NCBI RefSeq assembly: GCF_012273895.1
Contig: NC_052111.1
Span: forward strand, 7,068,001-7,132,000
From: Zerene cesonia
Taxonomy: Eukaryota > Arthropoda > Insecta > Lepidoptera > Pieridae
Direction: 5' to 3'
Length of the DNA stretch: 64,000 bases
The notes beneath the pieces were generated by a model. It was given only the letters and a program-made list of their open reading frames with translations. It was not told where the DNA came from and did not search any database. A program made the position numbers and the translations under genes. Below are positions 14,041-24,265 of this stretch, piece after piece (within the stretch, counting starts at the first letter, position 1; each line of letters starts with the position of its first letter).

Positions 14041-15370
14041 TTACATTTTTTATTTTTTATGTTTTAGTTTGCACTAAAGGTTTTTCATCAAAGTACTGAA
14101 GCGATTTTAATATATAAACATTTACGAATGAAAAGCTCCATGATACCGAATTCAAAAGATATGCATTATCATTATACAAGCGTATAATAAAATTAATTAC
14201 AATGCAAATGCGCAGTGAAGCGGGCGGGTCTTGCCATTGTTAATAAATAAATAATAATTAATCGCCATATACAGTACACAGAGTAAATAAAAAATTAAGC
14301 CACTGTATTGTTTCTTTAATAATTTATTATTTCAATTAAGTTTCTTTAATCTTCTACCTATCTACCCAATCCATATTAACAAATACTATGTTTAATTTCT
14401 TTATAAATCTGTCCAAATCGATCTGAATCTACAGAAGTTTAAGGTGATGCTTCAAACATATTTTCTTTAAATAGAGACATTTTTCTTCATGTCCATACAA
14501 ATGTATTCCTTGATGTATATGACTAGACCATACACGAAAATACCGCTTGAATTATTCGAGATGACCGACAATATTTAATATTCTCACAGAACCGTTTGCC
14601 TGGTAACAACAAAGCCTCGAAAGATTACGCCACAAACACCTTCTGTTCTGCAGTTAGGCCCTCTGTGGTAACTGAGTAACGTCCCACTTCAGTCAAGGTT
14701 CTAAACCAGCCTCCATAATCATAATGATCGAAGAACTATATCATTTACAGACGAAACCAAGATTTATAGTACACAGAATAAGGTTAATAATGCCGAAGCA
14801 AGCAAAACTAGATGATGCTTTTTCACTTCCCTACCAAGGTCCTAACGTGAGGCAGTGCACACATTTCACTAGTTCACAACGTTATATGTGCATTTAATAG
14901 TGCACACAATTTTGATTCTTATGAGCATGGGATATGATACAATTTCAATACTACGTCTATGTATGTTTCAGATTTCGGACTGTATCATAAAGGAGCGATA
15001 GCATTATAATGTTACACGGCAGTACGTGTACTAGCGAATGTCACGTACCTCTGATTATACGTACTCTTGAATTTTTATTGTATTCTGCTATTCCAAACGA
15101 CATTGAACTTCAAATGCATGACGTTAGAATTGAAAATGAAATGTTAAAGGATGGTAACATTTTAGTATTATTTGCAGTAAGGAGCCGCAGGGCAGGTCGT
15201 AGATAAGGTATCATTAAGATTAATGGTAGTGTGGGTAGATGCAGACTGCAAATATTGGTGTAGCAATCTGTAAAGTAAAACTTTAGTGACGTTAGTTTAT
15301 TTAACACAAATAATAAACAATAACGAAGTATTCCCATCAACACACATCAGCAACGAATTAATTGAATAAC
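14041..15370. other. AT-rich spacer, no gene seen
   Basis: No supported gene or recognised repeat. The overlapping short frames around 15009-15343 lie on both strands and have no motif. Confidence 0.5.
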
Positions 15371-15487
15371 TTTTTTTCTATGCAATAGCGAGTAATCGAG
15401 CTTGTGGTAAGCGATCACCACCGTTCTTAAAGAGGCCTGTGCAAATGCTTTGCCTGAAACAAATCGATGAGGGATGGAATAGGAAAT
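15371..15487 (-). mobile_element. A-tailed retroposon family B, truncated
   Basis: Starts on plus with T7 (the A-tail on minus), followed by GCAATAGCGAGTAATCGAGC and GGTAAGCGATCACCACCG, the family B core. It stops at the Helitron border at 15492. Confidence 0.6.
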
Positions 15488-15491
15488 TCTA

Positions 15492-15691
15492 TCCTACTAA
15501 TATTATAAATGCGAAAGTTTGTAAGGATGTGTGTGTGTTTGTTGCTCTTTCACGCAAAAACTGCTGAACCGATTGCAATGAAATTTGGTACGTAGACATA
15601 TGGACAACTGGAATAACATATAGGCAACTTTTTATCCCGATATTCTTACGGGATACGGACTTACGCGGATGAAACCGCGCGGCGCAGCTAG
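15492..15691 (+). mobile_element. Non-autonomous Helitron, type 1, full length
   Basis: Begins TCCTACTAATATTATAAA after an A and ends GCGCAGCTAG before a T, giving the A|TC...CTAG|T Helitron junction. A hairpin with CGCGG and CCGCG arms around ATGAAA sits about 10 nt before CTAG. 200 bp. It has no coding capacity, so it would need Rep/helicase supplied in trans. Other copies: 19764, 36219 (minus), 39228, 41751, 49765 and 50098. Confidence 0.88.
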
Positions 15692-15850
15692 TAGTAGATA
15701 AGTTAGTAGTTATAGTTATTTCGTGAATCGTCATACAGTGACGAAAAAATATATATCGGAAACATTTAAACTTGTGTCCTGACGATTTAAAATTAATCTG
15801 TTTTGCTTATCATTGTTCATTATTAGAATAGTATTATATAATTAATCTGT

Positions 15851-15864
15851 GCCATTACTCGTAT
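15851..15864. repeat. Target-site duplication of SINE S2, left copy
   Basis: GCCATTACTCGTAT, identical to 16074-16087 on the other side of the SINE. Confidence 0.85.
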
Positions 15865-16073
15865 AAAAGTGAAGTTCCTTGTCCCCTACTGGGGTATGGG
15901 GCAGATGATATACATCTGTTTCACTGATCGATTTTCTTTATGGACAAGTAGGTGATTAGCCTTCTGTGTCCTGCCTGACCGAGACATTTTTTTTTTACTG
16001 TCCCCACCGGGAATCGAACCCAGGACCCCTCGGTCCTACGCTCACGAGTTTACCACTGTACCAATGAGGCGTC
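15865..16073 (-). mobile_element. tRNA-derived SINE S2, full length
   Basis: On minus the head carries an A-box-like TGGTACAGTGG (plus 16053-16063) and a B-box GGTTCGATTCC (plus 16010-16020), then GGTGGGGACAGT, an A10 run and a body ending CCCCAGTAGGGGACAAGG. Perfect 14-bp target-site duplications flank it. About 209 bp. Intact boxes and exact duplications suggest a fairly recent insertion. The head is a tRNA relative, but the body and duplications show a retroposon, not a tRNA gene. Confidence 0.88.
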
Positions 16074-16342
16074 GCCATTACTCGTATGCGCCATAACAAT
16101 TAACTGCACTACATATTTTGACCTCACTGACCTTAATTTTTAAATAACATTACTAATATTATGTTACAAAGTTAAAGAATCTGTTTGATCGTTTGAATGA
16201 GCTCATCCCCGGAACTACTAGCTCGTGCTTATTTTTTGACATGGATCGATCCGAAGAGGACATGGATAGGCAATATTACACTGCAACCAATTGGAGCAGA
16301 ACATCAGCGAAAAAAATATTATTATTAAGAGCTGGCGAAAAT

Positions 16343-16554
16343 TCTTAATATATAAAAATCCAGTGTCATGATGTATGTTCCCAATGAACTCTTCACCAAC
16401 TCAACCGATTTTGATGAAATTTGGCATTTTTGTGTAATTTGGTCCATCTAAAGATATAGGATAGTTTTTATTTCGATTAATTATCCCAATAATTTATAAT
16501 CTTAATATTTTTAATTATTACTCAGCCACAGCAATGCGTGGCAGGGTATGCTAG
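16343..16554 (+). mobile_element. Non-autonomous Helitron, type 2
   Basis: Starts near TCTTAATATATAAAAATCCA and ends GGCAGGGTATGCTAG before T. The 3' hairpin is CCAC-AGCAATGC-GTGG. The body (CAACCGATTTTGATGAAATT) shares the target-recognition-like phrase of other lepidopteran Helitrons, but the 3' end differs from type 1. The base before TC is T rather than A, so the exact start is uncertain. Confidence 0.72.
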
Positions 16555-16555
16555 T

Positions 16556-17930
16556 TTAAACACAATGTTTAAAGAAAAGCATACCCAAAATCTACGTACG
16601 AGTTGTTTTCATAATCCAACTATATGAAACAAAACTGCATAATTGCCAATAACTTACTGAAGTGCTGGTGAACCAATGGAGCGTCCATATTAATATCTAT
16701 TAAGACAAAATTCTCATCACACGAGGCGTTTCTATCTCCGCTTGTGAATCGTTCAGAAAATTATCTACAATAGTCGTAAATTGTAAATGCACTACCAAAC
16801 ATTTAAACCTATCACGCAACATGTTGCTAGATTCTGTTCATCCGACCTTTAGATGTATGAAACATAGATAATTGAACAATAGACACGGCATTCATTAATT
16901 TTGCTCCGTTCACTTTTGCCGCGCTTTTTTTGGTGTAGCGTCCTCGACCGCATCCGCCTTGCTTCTATCATTAGGTTTTTAATAAAAAAAAATGTTCATC
17001 TCACATGTTTTTCTGTTGGACTGGTTATAATTTTGCATTCAAGTTCAATATCTACTATAGCTGTAAAAACAGCATTGAATAAAAATTCAACATTGACTAT
17101 ATTGCGTATATAGGAAATATTTCTCAAACTATGTGTCCTAGTCCTAATCTATTTTTTCACAATTTATTTTTTTTTATATCATAGAAGGTAAAGGAGCCCG
17201 TTGCCTATACCAACACCGCCTATGAAAATTTGACAAAAGGAATAAATGAGTTGACGACGGAAACATAGAACTCGAAAGGGTGAGGAAAAGGATATGGTCC
17301 TCTTTGCTATTACAGAGTTATATAATGTCACAGTAGCATTAAGTATTTTATGTTTTTATTTAATGTAGTAGAAAGGAACCAACATACAATGAATATCCAA
17401 TGTTATTTACGATTAAATAACTTTTTTCCAATACCACACGATATCAAAACATAATATATTTTATTTATATAATATAGTTTACGTTTTATCCTCTATCCCA
17501 TAAATTGACACTATATTTTATAAATAAGATAGACAGACTCAAACTTTTTTAACATTAACTCCTTTTAAAACGAGCATAGTATTTCCGTACTGCAATGAAA
17601 ATTTGTACTGCCCTCGGTTTCTATATGACCTTCACAAAACGCATGTAGGTACATCCATTGTAACAGTTTTATCATCGTCCATCTTTCTAATGCAGAATTA
17701 TCCTCAAGATTGCTATCGTTTCCGTACATAATTTCATTTTATTATTTCCTTTCAATTATTTTGCATACCTTCCTACAAGCAACTTGATTTATTAACTTAT
17801 TACTGGTAATAATTATGAAAAATTTGCTTAAGTACCTTTAGATTGATGATTCAGATTAAATTAATCATCTCTTATTATCCTCAGTTTTCAATAAATCATC
17901 AGTTGAAAAAGCAGTTTCTAATCGAGACTA
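16556..17930. other. AT-rich spacer with a doubtful old repeat
   Basis: No gene. 17170-17320 (GAGTTGACGACGGAAACATAG, GGGTGAGGAAAAGGATATGG) may be a very diverged family B copy on minus. The rest is unremarkable. Confidence 0.45.
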
Positions 17931-17933
17931 TAA

Positions 17934-18190
17934 CCCCATACATGATTCCAATATAGGGGGGACTCACGCTTTCTATGGGGTTTCAGGCTATACTCCACCA
18001 CGCTAGCCAAGTACGGGTTGGCAGATGTCACAATATGTCGTGGAACTTTTGACCACTGGACATGCCGCTTTCCTCACGATGTATTCCTTTATCGTTTCGA
18101 GCAGTAGTAGTATCCATAAGCGCAGATAAATTAAAATTTAAATATACTTCCAGCACGGTCATTAGATCTCGAACCCCCATGTTCATTCCG
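17934..18190 (-). mobile_element. SINE S1, diverged and head-truncated
   Basis: Shares CTCCACCACGCTAGCCAAGT and GGTTGGCAGATGTCACA with the other S1 copies and keeps a B-box-like GGGTTCGAGATC on minus. The A-box part of the tRNA head is gone. Many mismatches to the other copies suggest an older insertion. Confidence 0.6.
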
Positions 18191-18905
18191 ATTTCATGAT
18201 CATATAAATATTATGGGCTTGACTAACTCTATAGCATTATTTATATCTAAAGCAATTTATATCAGCTGAGAAATTTTTCTCGTCATTTTGATTGATACGA
18301 ACATTTCTCGTCACTAACATTCTTAATCCTACAAAGAAACGCATGGAATAAATTATGCAAATCTTTTAAAAGGCAATCATCGAGTTTGTCATTTGGACAA
18401 AACAGAAAAAAAAACAAACACATTGAAAGCAAAAGTGATGGCCGAAACAAATTCAAAGAATCACAAATGATAGGAACAAAACTAGATTTCGTTAAAATTA
18501 TTGATGCTGTAAATACCCTATTCAGACGTACCTTGTTTGCATCATAAAAATTAGATTTGCTAAACATTGTTTGGACACATGCTCCCTTGTCCTTTTTAGC
18601 GTCATTTCGTTGAACTTATTTACATACGAAAGGTCCGTCGGTTGTCACTTTTACTAAAAAGCTGGGACAAACGCTCATAAACGATCGCTTTGCCCCAATA
18701 AACCGATCGTAAAGTTTTGTATACAGGACGATGCCTTAGATGCTTTGTATTGTACTATTTGGTTTTTAAATATGAATTGTTCCTTAAATGACTAAAGGGT
18801 GCCGAAAGATTGATTTCATGCGGCGTTATTTTATTGGTGTTATCTTACTAGAATTGACGATTGTCTACATTTACGTTGTTTCAATTTCATTTTCAACAAG
18901 CTTCC
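18191..18905. other. AT-rich spacer, no gene seen
   Basis: A 94-codon reverse frame (18283-18567) is rich in N, F, L and S with no motif. I regard it as chance. Confidence 0.5.
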
Positions 18906-18908
18906 CAT

Positions 18909-19047
18909 AAACGAAGTAGGTTTTCAATTCGTCTGTATTTTTGTGTTTGTTACTTCATAACTTTTTACTGGATGAAGCGATTTTCATTATTCTTTTTATA
19001 TTCTAAAGCTGAACCACTTGTCAAGTGGACCCATTCAAATTCGGTCT
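18909..19047 (+). repeat. Interspersed repeat E copy
   Basis: Contains ACGAAGTAGGTTTTCAATTC, TGTATTTTTGTGTTTGTTAC and TTTTTACTGGATGAAGCGAT, in the same order as the split copy at 6772-7225 and the copies at 39036 and 47707. The nature of the family is not settled by these copies. Confidence 0.55.
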
Positions 19048-19763
19048 TTATTTAAAAACTTGCAGGTGGTTTAGTTTTTTTTTGTTTGAGATAAAGACGT
19101 CTATAACCTTTTTTCTAGAAAACAATGACGATTTCCATAAATAAATCTTCTCTCAAATTATTTTAAACTAGCCTCTCGTTTTGCTTATGAAACTAAACGA
19201 TCACCAATATCTTTAAAATCTGTAATTAATCTTTAATAAATAGAAACCTAAATTAGGAGGCCATTAAATGTTTTCAAAATTAGAAACCCTTGAATACATG
19301 TATTTTAATTATAATGTTAAATTCCTCAAGTAATTATGTGCAACACGCCATATAAAACAATATGACATACCTACTAAGACATTTTTTCTTTTTTTCTCGC
19401 CCAAGAGAGACAAAAGTGTACCTGCACCAGGAACAAAAGACAGTCATTGCATAATTACCGAAGACGACTCTAGAAATGTGAAAGTGAATAAGTCCAATAT
19501 ATTTTTTGTCATTGCTACCTACTTGGTTATTTCTTTGATCCTGAACAATGCATTTCGGTTGAAAACTTTCGCTTGTATTTTTACGCTTAGAATGTTCAAC
19601 TTTGGAGTTTGCACGAAACGATTGTTCTATCTTTTTATTGTTTATAAATTTGCTACCTTTTATTGCTACCTTTCTCCTTTACATACCGCTCTGCGTTACT
19701 TTCAGTTTCTACGAGTTTTATTGTTAGCTCATTTTACTTTTAGATACTGTATTGAAGATTTAA
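19048..19763. other. Spacer with one hydrophobic open frame
   Basis: A 105-codon forward frame (19478-19795) with a GTG start runs into the Helitron at 19764. It is rich in F, L, Y and I and lacks any motif, so I do not call it a gene. Confidence 0.45.
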
Positions 19764-19973
19764 TCCTATCCTATCCTATCCTACTAATATTATAAATGCG
19801 AAAGTTTGTAAGGATGTGTGTGTGTTTGTTACTCTTTCACGCCAAAACTACTGAACCGACTGTAATGAAATTTGGTAATAGCTGGACAACTGGAATAACA
19901 TATAGGCAAATTTTTATCCCGATATTCCTACGGGATACGGACTTACGCGGATGAAACCACGCGGCCCAGCTAG
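19764..19973 (+). mobile_element. Non-autonomous Helitron, type 1, with 5' pentamer array
   Basis: Starts after A with three TCCTA repeats (19764-19778), continues TCCTACTAATATTATAAA and ends CCCAGCTAG before T. A CGCGG-type hairpin lies just upstream of CTAG. The 5' pentamer array is a known trait of these lepidopteran microsatellite-associated Helitrons. Confidence 0.85.
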
Positions 19974-20000
19974 TGAAATATAAAACTGTCTTTATGTGTA

Positions 20001-20047
20001 CTAGTTCATCCGCGGCTTCAGCCGCGTAAGCATGATACTTTTAGGCA
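20001..20047 (-). mobile_element. Helitron 3' end fragment, minus strand
   Basis: On plus it begins A|CTAG, followed by a hairpin with CGCGGC and GCCGCG arms and CGTAAG. That is the 3' end of a minus-strand Helitron. Only about 47 bp are recognisable. It faces the 3' end of the previous Helitron across 27 bp. Confidence 0.6.
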
Positions 20048-20460
20048 TACCATTCGAGGTACGATCGCGGCTGTTTAGTTATCTTAATAAATCGTTATAT
20101 CTAGTGAAAGAATAAACCAATTCCAATTAATTAAAAATAAAACTTCAGCTACTGAAACAATCTTCATTTAGATAAGGATTGATACTGTGGTACAAAACTC
20201 CCGTGTCTATAAAATGCAATTTCACAACATAAACAAGAAAAATAGAATAATGGTTTTATTATCGCGGCAATTAAACAGATTTGTTCTCAATGGCTTTTAT
20301 ATTTCCATCGTTAATTTATCATTATTATGTATTTCACTACCTACTTTCATTTTCGTGAAATATTTCCACTAGCATATCATCAATTAGGGTAATACGTTGT
20401 ATTATTCATAGATTAGTTGTAAACGCATTTTATTACGCTACTAAAGTCGAAGTAAAATAT

Positions 20461-20645
20461 ATGCAGTTCCAGGGTTTTAGCCACTTAGTTCCCGTTCCTA
20501 TGGAATTTTCGGGATAGAAACTCTCTTTTGTTTTTTCTGTGTTCTCGAACAATCTCAGCACCGAATTTCAGCCAAATCCATTCAATGGGTAAGGCGTTAA
20601 GGAAAGAGACGTATACAGTTACTTTCGTTTCTATAATTTAAGTTG
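20461..20645 (-). mobile_element. Helitron-derived internal fragment
   Basis: Contains ATGCAGTTCCAGGGTTTTAG, TTCGGGATAGAAACTCTC and GAATTTCAGCCAAATCCATT. It is related to the element at 40517-40730, which retains its CTAG end. Both ends are missing here. Confidence 0.5.
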
Positions 20646-21043
20646 GGATTAATATAATTGAAGTTTTGTGAGTGTTTGTGAAATCATTAAAATGTTGATG
20701 GGTACTAATTTTAATTGATATATCACTAACCAAAATGTGTTAATTATATTTCCATAGATCTTTTAGAATTTTACATAAATAACAATTAAAGAACGTTTTA
20801 ATAAATGGTTACCAAAATTACTACGCTTTAACAAAGCAATATAATCTCATCAAAATATTTTTTAAACATTGCTGGCATGTCTCTATCCCAGGGCTTAGAA
20901 TTATCTTTGTACGATAAGCTTAGTGGGATCTCGCTTTAAAAATTGCATTATCTCATCGGATATGACGACTTATAGGGTATATATTTGAGTTCTAAATATA
21001 TATTAAAATAACTATAAACATATTTTGTCTACTTAATCAAGTA

Positions 21044-21388
21044 TCCTACTAATATTATAAAGAGAAAGGTTGGAAAAATGGTTGGATGTTTGTGGCTCTT
21101 TCACTTAAAAATTGCTAAATGGTTTTTAATTAAACTTAAAAATAATATAGCTGATACAACAGAATAAGAAATAATCTAGTTTTTCTCAAAAATTAAATCC
21201 CGTGAAGGGCCTAAAATGGGTATGAAAGTTTGTATGAAAACGCTAAACCGATTTTAATAAATCTTGACAGAAATATAGTCGATGACCCAGGTTTAAACGT
21301 AGGGTATCTTTTTCAACCCTTAAAGGGCCCAAAGAAGGTTTGAATTACAACTTTTTGATGGCGAAACAAAGTCTATGGGCACAGCTAG
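21044..21388 (+). mobile_element. Non-autonomous Helitron, type 3, full length
   Basis: Begins TCCTACTAATATTATAAA after A, like type 1, and ends GGGCACAGCTAG before T. The roughly 300-bp interior (TGGTTGGATGTTTGTGGCTC; CCGTGAAGGGCCTAAAATGG) is unrelated to type 1. 345 bp with no reading frame. Confidence 0.78.
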
Positions 21389-21914
21389 TTCATAATATAG
21401 GTATCTACACACACACACTATCACATTAAAGAGAAGTTTTATTCACGTGGCGCCAGGATAAAACGTCATTAATATCCCAGACCGTAATCTATCTGCTAAA
21501 CAATTTGTACAAATTAGACGAAGTGCAACAATAAATTAATCAAAATAAATTCTTTAAAAATCCACGAACCCATTGGGTTTCAGGGTCATCTTGGATTTAA
21601 AATTTGTTATAGTAAATATACAGTATTATAGTCAAACCAAGTCCATTAATACTCATGTGATATATGATTTAATCCGCTATTTTGTGGCGTGGCTATCTAT
21701 CTATGAGCAATTTTAATCGAATATAGCTAAGAAAACTCGACCAATAACGTCCTACTTATAACCCCGTGGTTGTTTTTCAAGGGTTGAAACTTAAACCGTT
21801 CTTGAACAGACTTTCGGTATTATTCTATCAGTTACAAGGGATCAATTTAGCCGAGATAAACAAAGAAAGATGACGAATAAAGCTAGGTAATGCTAGTTTA
21901 TCCTGCGTCACCTA
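21389..21914. other. AT-rich spacer, no gene seen
   Basis: No gene, repeat or notable structure recognised. Confidence 0.5.
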
Positions 21915-22095
21915 ATTATTTTATTTATTTTTTATTTTTAAACACTTTATTGTGCTGTCAACGCAGCAGAAACAAATACAACAGAACTTACTCTAAAACA
22001 TACAGCACAGAAGGCGACCTTATCACTTACAAGTGATCTCTTCCAGGCAACCAACTGAACAAGTGAAAAACAAAAATACTTAAAGGGAGGTAGGT
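21915..22095 (-). mobile_element. Non-LTR retroelement 3' end, cut by the gap
   Basis: On minus it reads GGTTGCCTGGAAGAGATCAC, then GATAAGGTCGCCTTCTGTGC, a polyadenylation-like GCACAATAAAGTG and an A/T-rich tail (AAATAAAATAAT). This is the usual 3' UTR of a lepidopteran LINE or a SINE sharing it. The 5' part would lie in the N gap. Clade not assigned. Confidence 0.65.
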
Positions 22096-23095
22096 NNNNN
22101 NNNNNNNNNNNNNNNNNNNNNNNNNNNNNNNNNNNNNNNNNNNNNNNNNNNNNNNNNNNNNNNNNNNNNNNNNNNNNNNNNNNNNNNNNNNNNNNNNNNN
22201 NNNNNNNNNNNNNNNNNNNNNNNNNNNNNNNNNNNNNNNNNNNNNNNNNNNNNNNNNNNNNNNNNNNNNNNNNNNNNNNNNNNNNNNNNNNNNNNNNNNN
22301 NNNNNNNNNNNNNNNNNNNNNNNNNNNNNNNNNNNNNNNNNNNNNNNNNNNNNNNNNNNNNNNNNNNNNNNNNNNNNNNNNNNNNNNNNNNNNNNNNNNN
22401 NNNNNNNNNNNNNNNNNNNNNNNNNNNNNNNNNNNNNNNNNNNNNNNNNNNNNNNNNNNNNNNNNNNNNNNNNNNNNNNNNNNNNNNNNNNNNNNNNNNN
22501 NNNNNNNNNNNNNNNNNNNNNNNNNNNNNNNNNNNNNNNNNNNNNNNNNNNNNNNNNNNNNNNNNNNNNNNNNNNNNNNNNNNNNNNNNNNNNNNNNNNN
22601 NNNNNNNNNNNNNNNNNNNNNNNNNNNNNNNNNNNNNNNNNNNNNNNNNNNNNNNNNNNNNNNNNNNNNNNNNNNNNNNNNNNNNNNNNNNNNNNNNNNN
22701 NNNNNNNNNNNNNNNNNNNNNNNNNNNNNNNNNNNNNNNNNNNNNNNNNNNNNNNNNNNNNNNNNNNNNNNNNNNNNNNNNNNNNNNNNNNNNNNNNNNN
22801 NNNNNNNNNNNNNNNNNNNNNNNNNNNNNNNNNNNNNNNNNNNNNNNNNNNNNNNNNNNNNNNNNNNNNNNNNNNNNNNNNNNNNNNNNNNNNNNNNNNN
22901 NNNNNNNNNNNNNNNNNNNNNNNNNNNNNNNNNNNNNNNNNNNNNNNNNNNNNNNNNNNNNNNNNNNNNNNNNNNNNNNNNNNNNNNNNNNNNNNNNNNN
23001 NNNNNNNNNNNNNNNNNNNNNNNNNNNNNNNNNNNNNNNNNNNNNNNNNNNNNNNNNNNNNNNNNNNNNNNNNNNNNNNNNNNNNNNNNNNNNNN
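22096..23095. other. Assembly gap, exactly 1000 N
   Basis: Exactly 1000 undetermined bases, a placeholder length. Long open frames that appear to cross it are artefacts of N. The retroelement at its left edge is a likely cause of the break. Confidence 0.98.
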
Positions 23096-23545
23096 TCCCT
23101 ACACAATACGTTGCAACGATTACGGATATTTTTATATTTGTCCTGTACCTCAGCAGTTTCAGCAGTCTTCCATATATATTATAAGTGACAAGTAAAACAA
23201 ACATTTCGATATAAGCCATTCTTTCCGTACCGGAGACGGGCTGCGTTACACATATCCGTCATATGACCTGGCGATAATAAGATTTTACTGCCAAAATAAG
23301 TATTTAATACTAAATAAGCAATTTTATTCAATCCATAGTAATATTTATATAGGTATAGGATATATGGTAATACCGATCGTATAACCACGTACACTATATA
23401 TTTTACTTATTTTGATATTTAAACACGTAATATTCAAAAATGTAATCAACCTCTACTTAGAGAATATTTACAAATTAAATAATTTTCAACAGATTTTTAT
23501 TTTCGGTCCAATTTAAAAATGCCTTAAAATTACACCACATTTAAC
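23096..23545. other. AT-rich spacer, no gene seen
   Basis: Nothing recognised. There is no overlap between the two flanks of the preceding gap. Confidence 0.5.
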
Positions 23546-23548
23546 TTA

Positions 23549-23624
23549 GAATTAAACGCGATATATTCATTATATTACAAGCCCGACGCTTCGAGAACAT
23601 TAAAGCGAGCATAGTCACAGGGCA
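23549..23624 (-). repeat. Interspersed repeat D fragment
   Basis: Contains AAACGCGATATATTCATTAT and CCCGACGCTTCGAGAACATT, a diverged minus copy of the family at 37556-37828. The second half is lost. Confidence 0.5.
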
Positions 23625-24149
23625 ATAATGCCTTCAAAATGTTCATTAAAAACAATTCCATTTCTATAAGCATAGTACTCAAAAAAACAAACAAAACTAA
23701 AAGCATGCGCATATTAAAAAATGTAACAGATCGTGAGATAAGACGCAACTCAGATAATTAAATACTTCAATATTACTTCACACAGCAAACTATTACGATT
23801 TAAATTAGCATAATTTATTGAACTTATATTTTTTTCTATTTACCATATTATCATAAAGATTTATCACTTGGTTACTTCACGGAAACGAGTAATGAATGAT
23901 TAAACCACCTAATAAATAAATGATAAGGAAATACAATAGTTCCATAATTCCTCTTGTTAAACATCCAATGATTTACATTAAATCGATCCGTAATATATAC
24001 ATATCTTGTAATTTCATATTAAGTCACCGTCAAAGTAGCAGCTATAGCAATGGAACGACATTAAATAAAAAAAATAAAGTGTTTTTATCACTCGCTTAAT
24101 AAAGATAAACTAATTAAAATGTTTCTAATTAAAACTTCAGATCATATAA

Positions 24150-24265
24150 CTAAAGAGTTTGTTTATTTACTTGGCGCTAATCTTAAGACCTGCTGGGCCG
24201 ATGAGGATTAAATTTTATACAAAGATAGTTTGAGATCCGAGAAGAACATAAGATGGTTAAAGATA
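24150..24265 (+). mobile_element. Helitron-derived fragment
   Basis: Holds GAGTTTGTTTATTTACTTGG, GGCGCTAATCTTAAGACC and ATAGTTTGAGATCCGAGAAG, successive phrases of a lepidopteran Helitron type. No CTAG end is present. Confidence 0.4.

Noticed and set aside
16000..16073. tRNA gene on minus
   Set aside because: A and B boxes are good, but the sequence is the head of a 209-bp SINE with target-site duplications and an A-run, and no clean cloverleaf acceptor stem is formed.
19478..19795. 105-codon hydrophobic forward frame as a membrane protein
   Set aside because: GTG start, composition driven by T-rich sequence, and it ends inside a Helitron.
22027..23219. Reverse open frames of about 360-380 codons
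   Set aside because: They consist almost entirely of N from the assembly gap; the known ends have no protein features.
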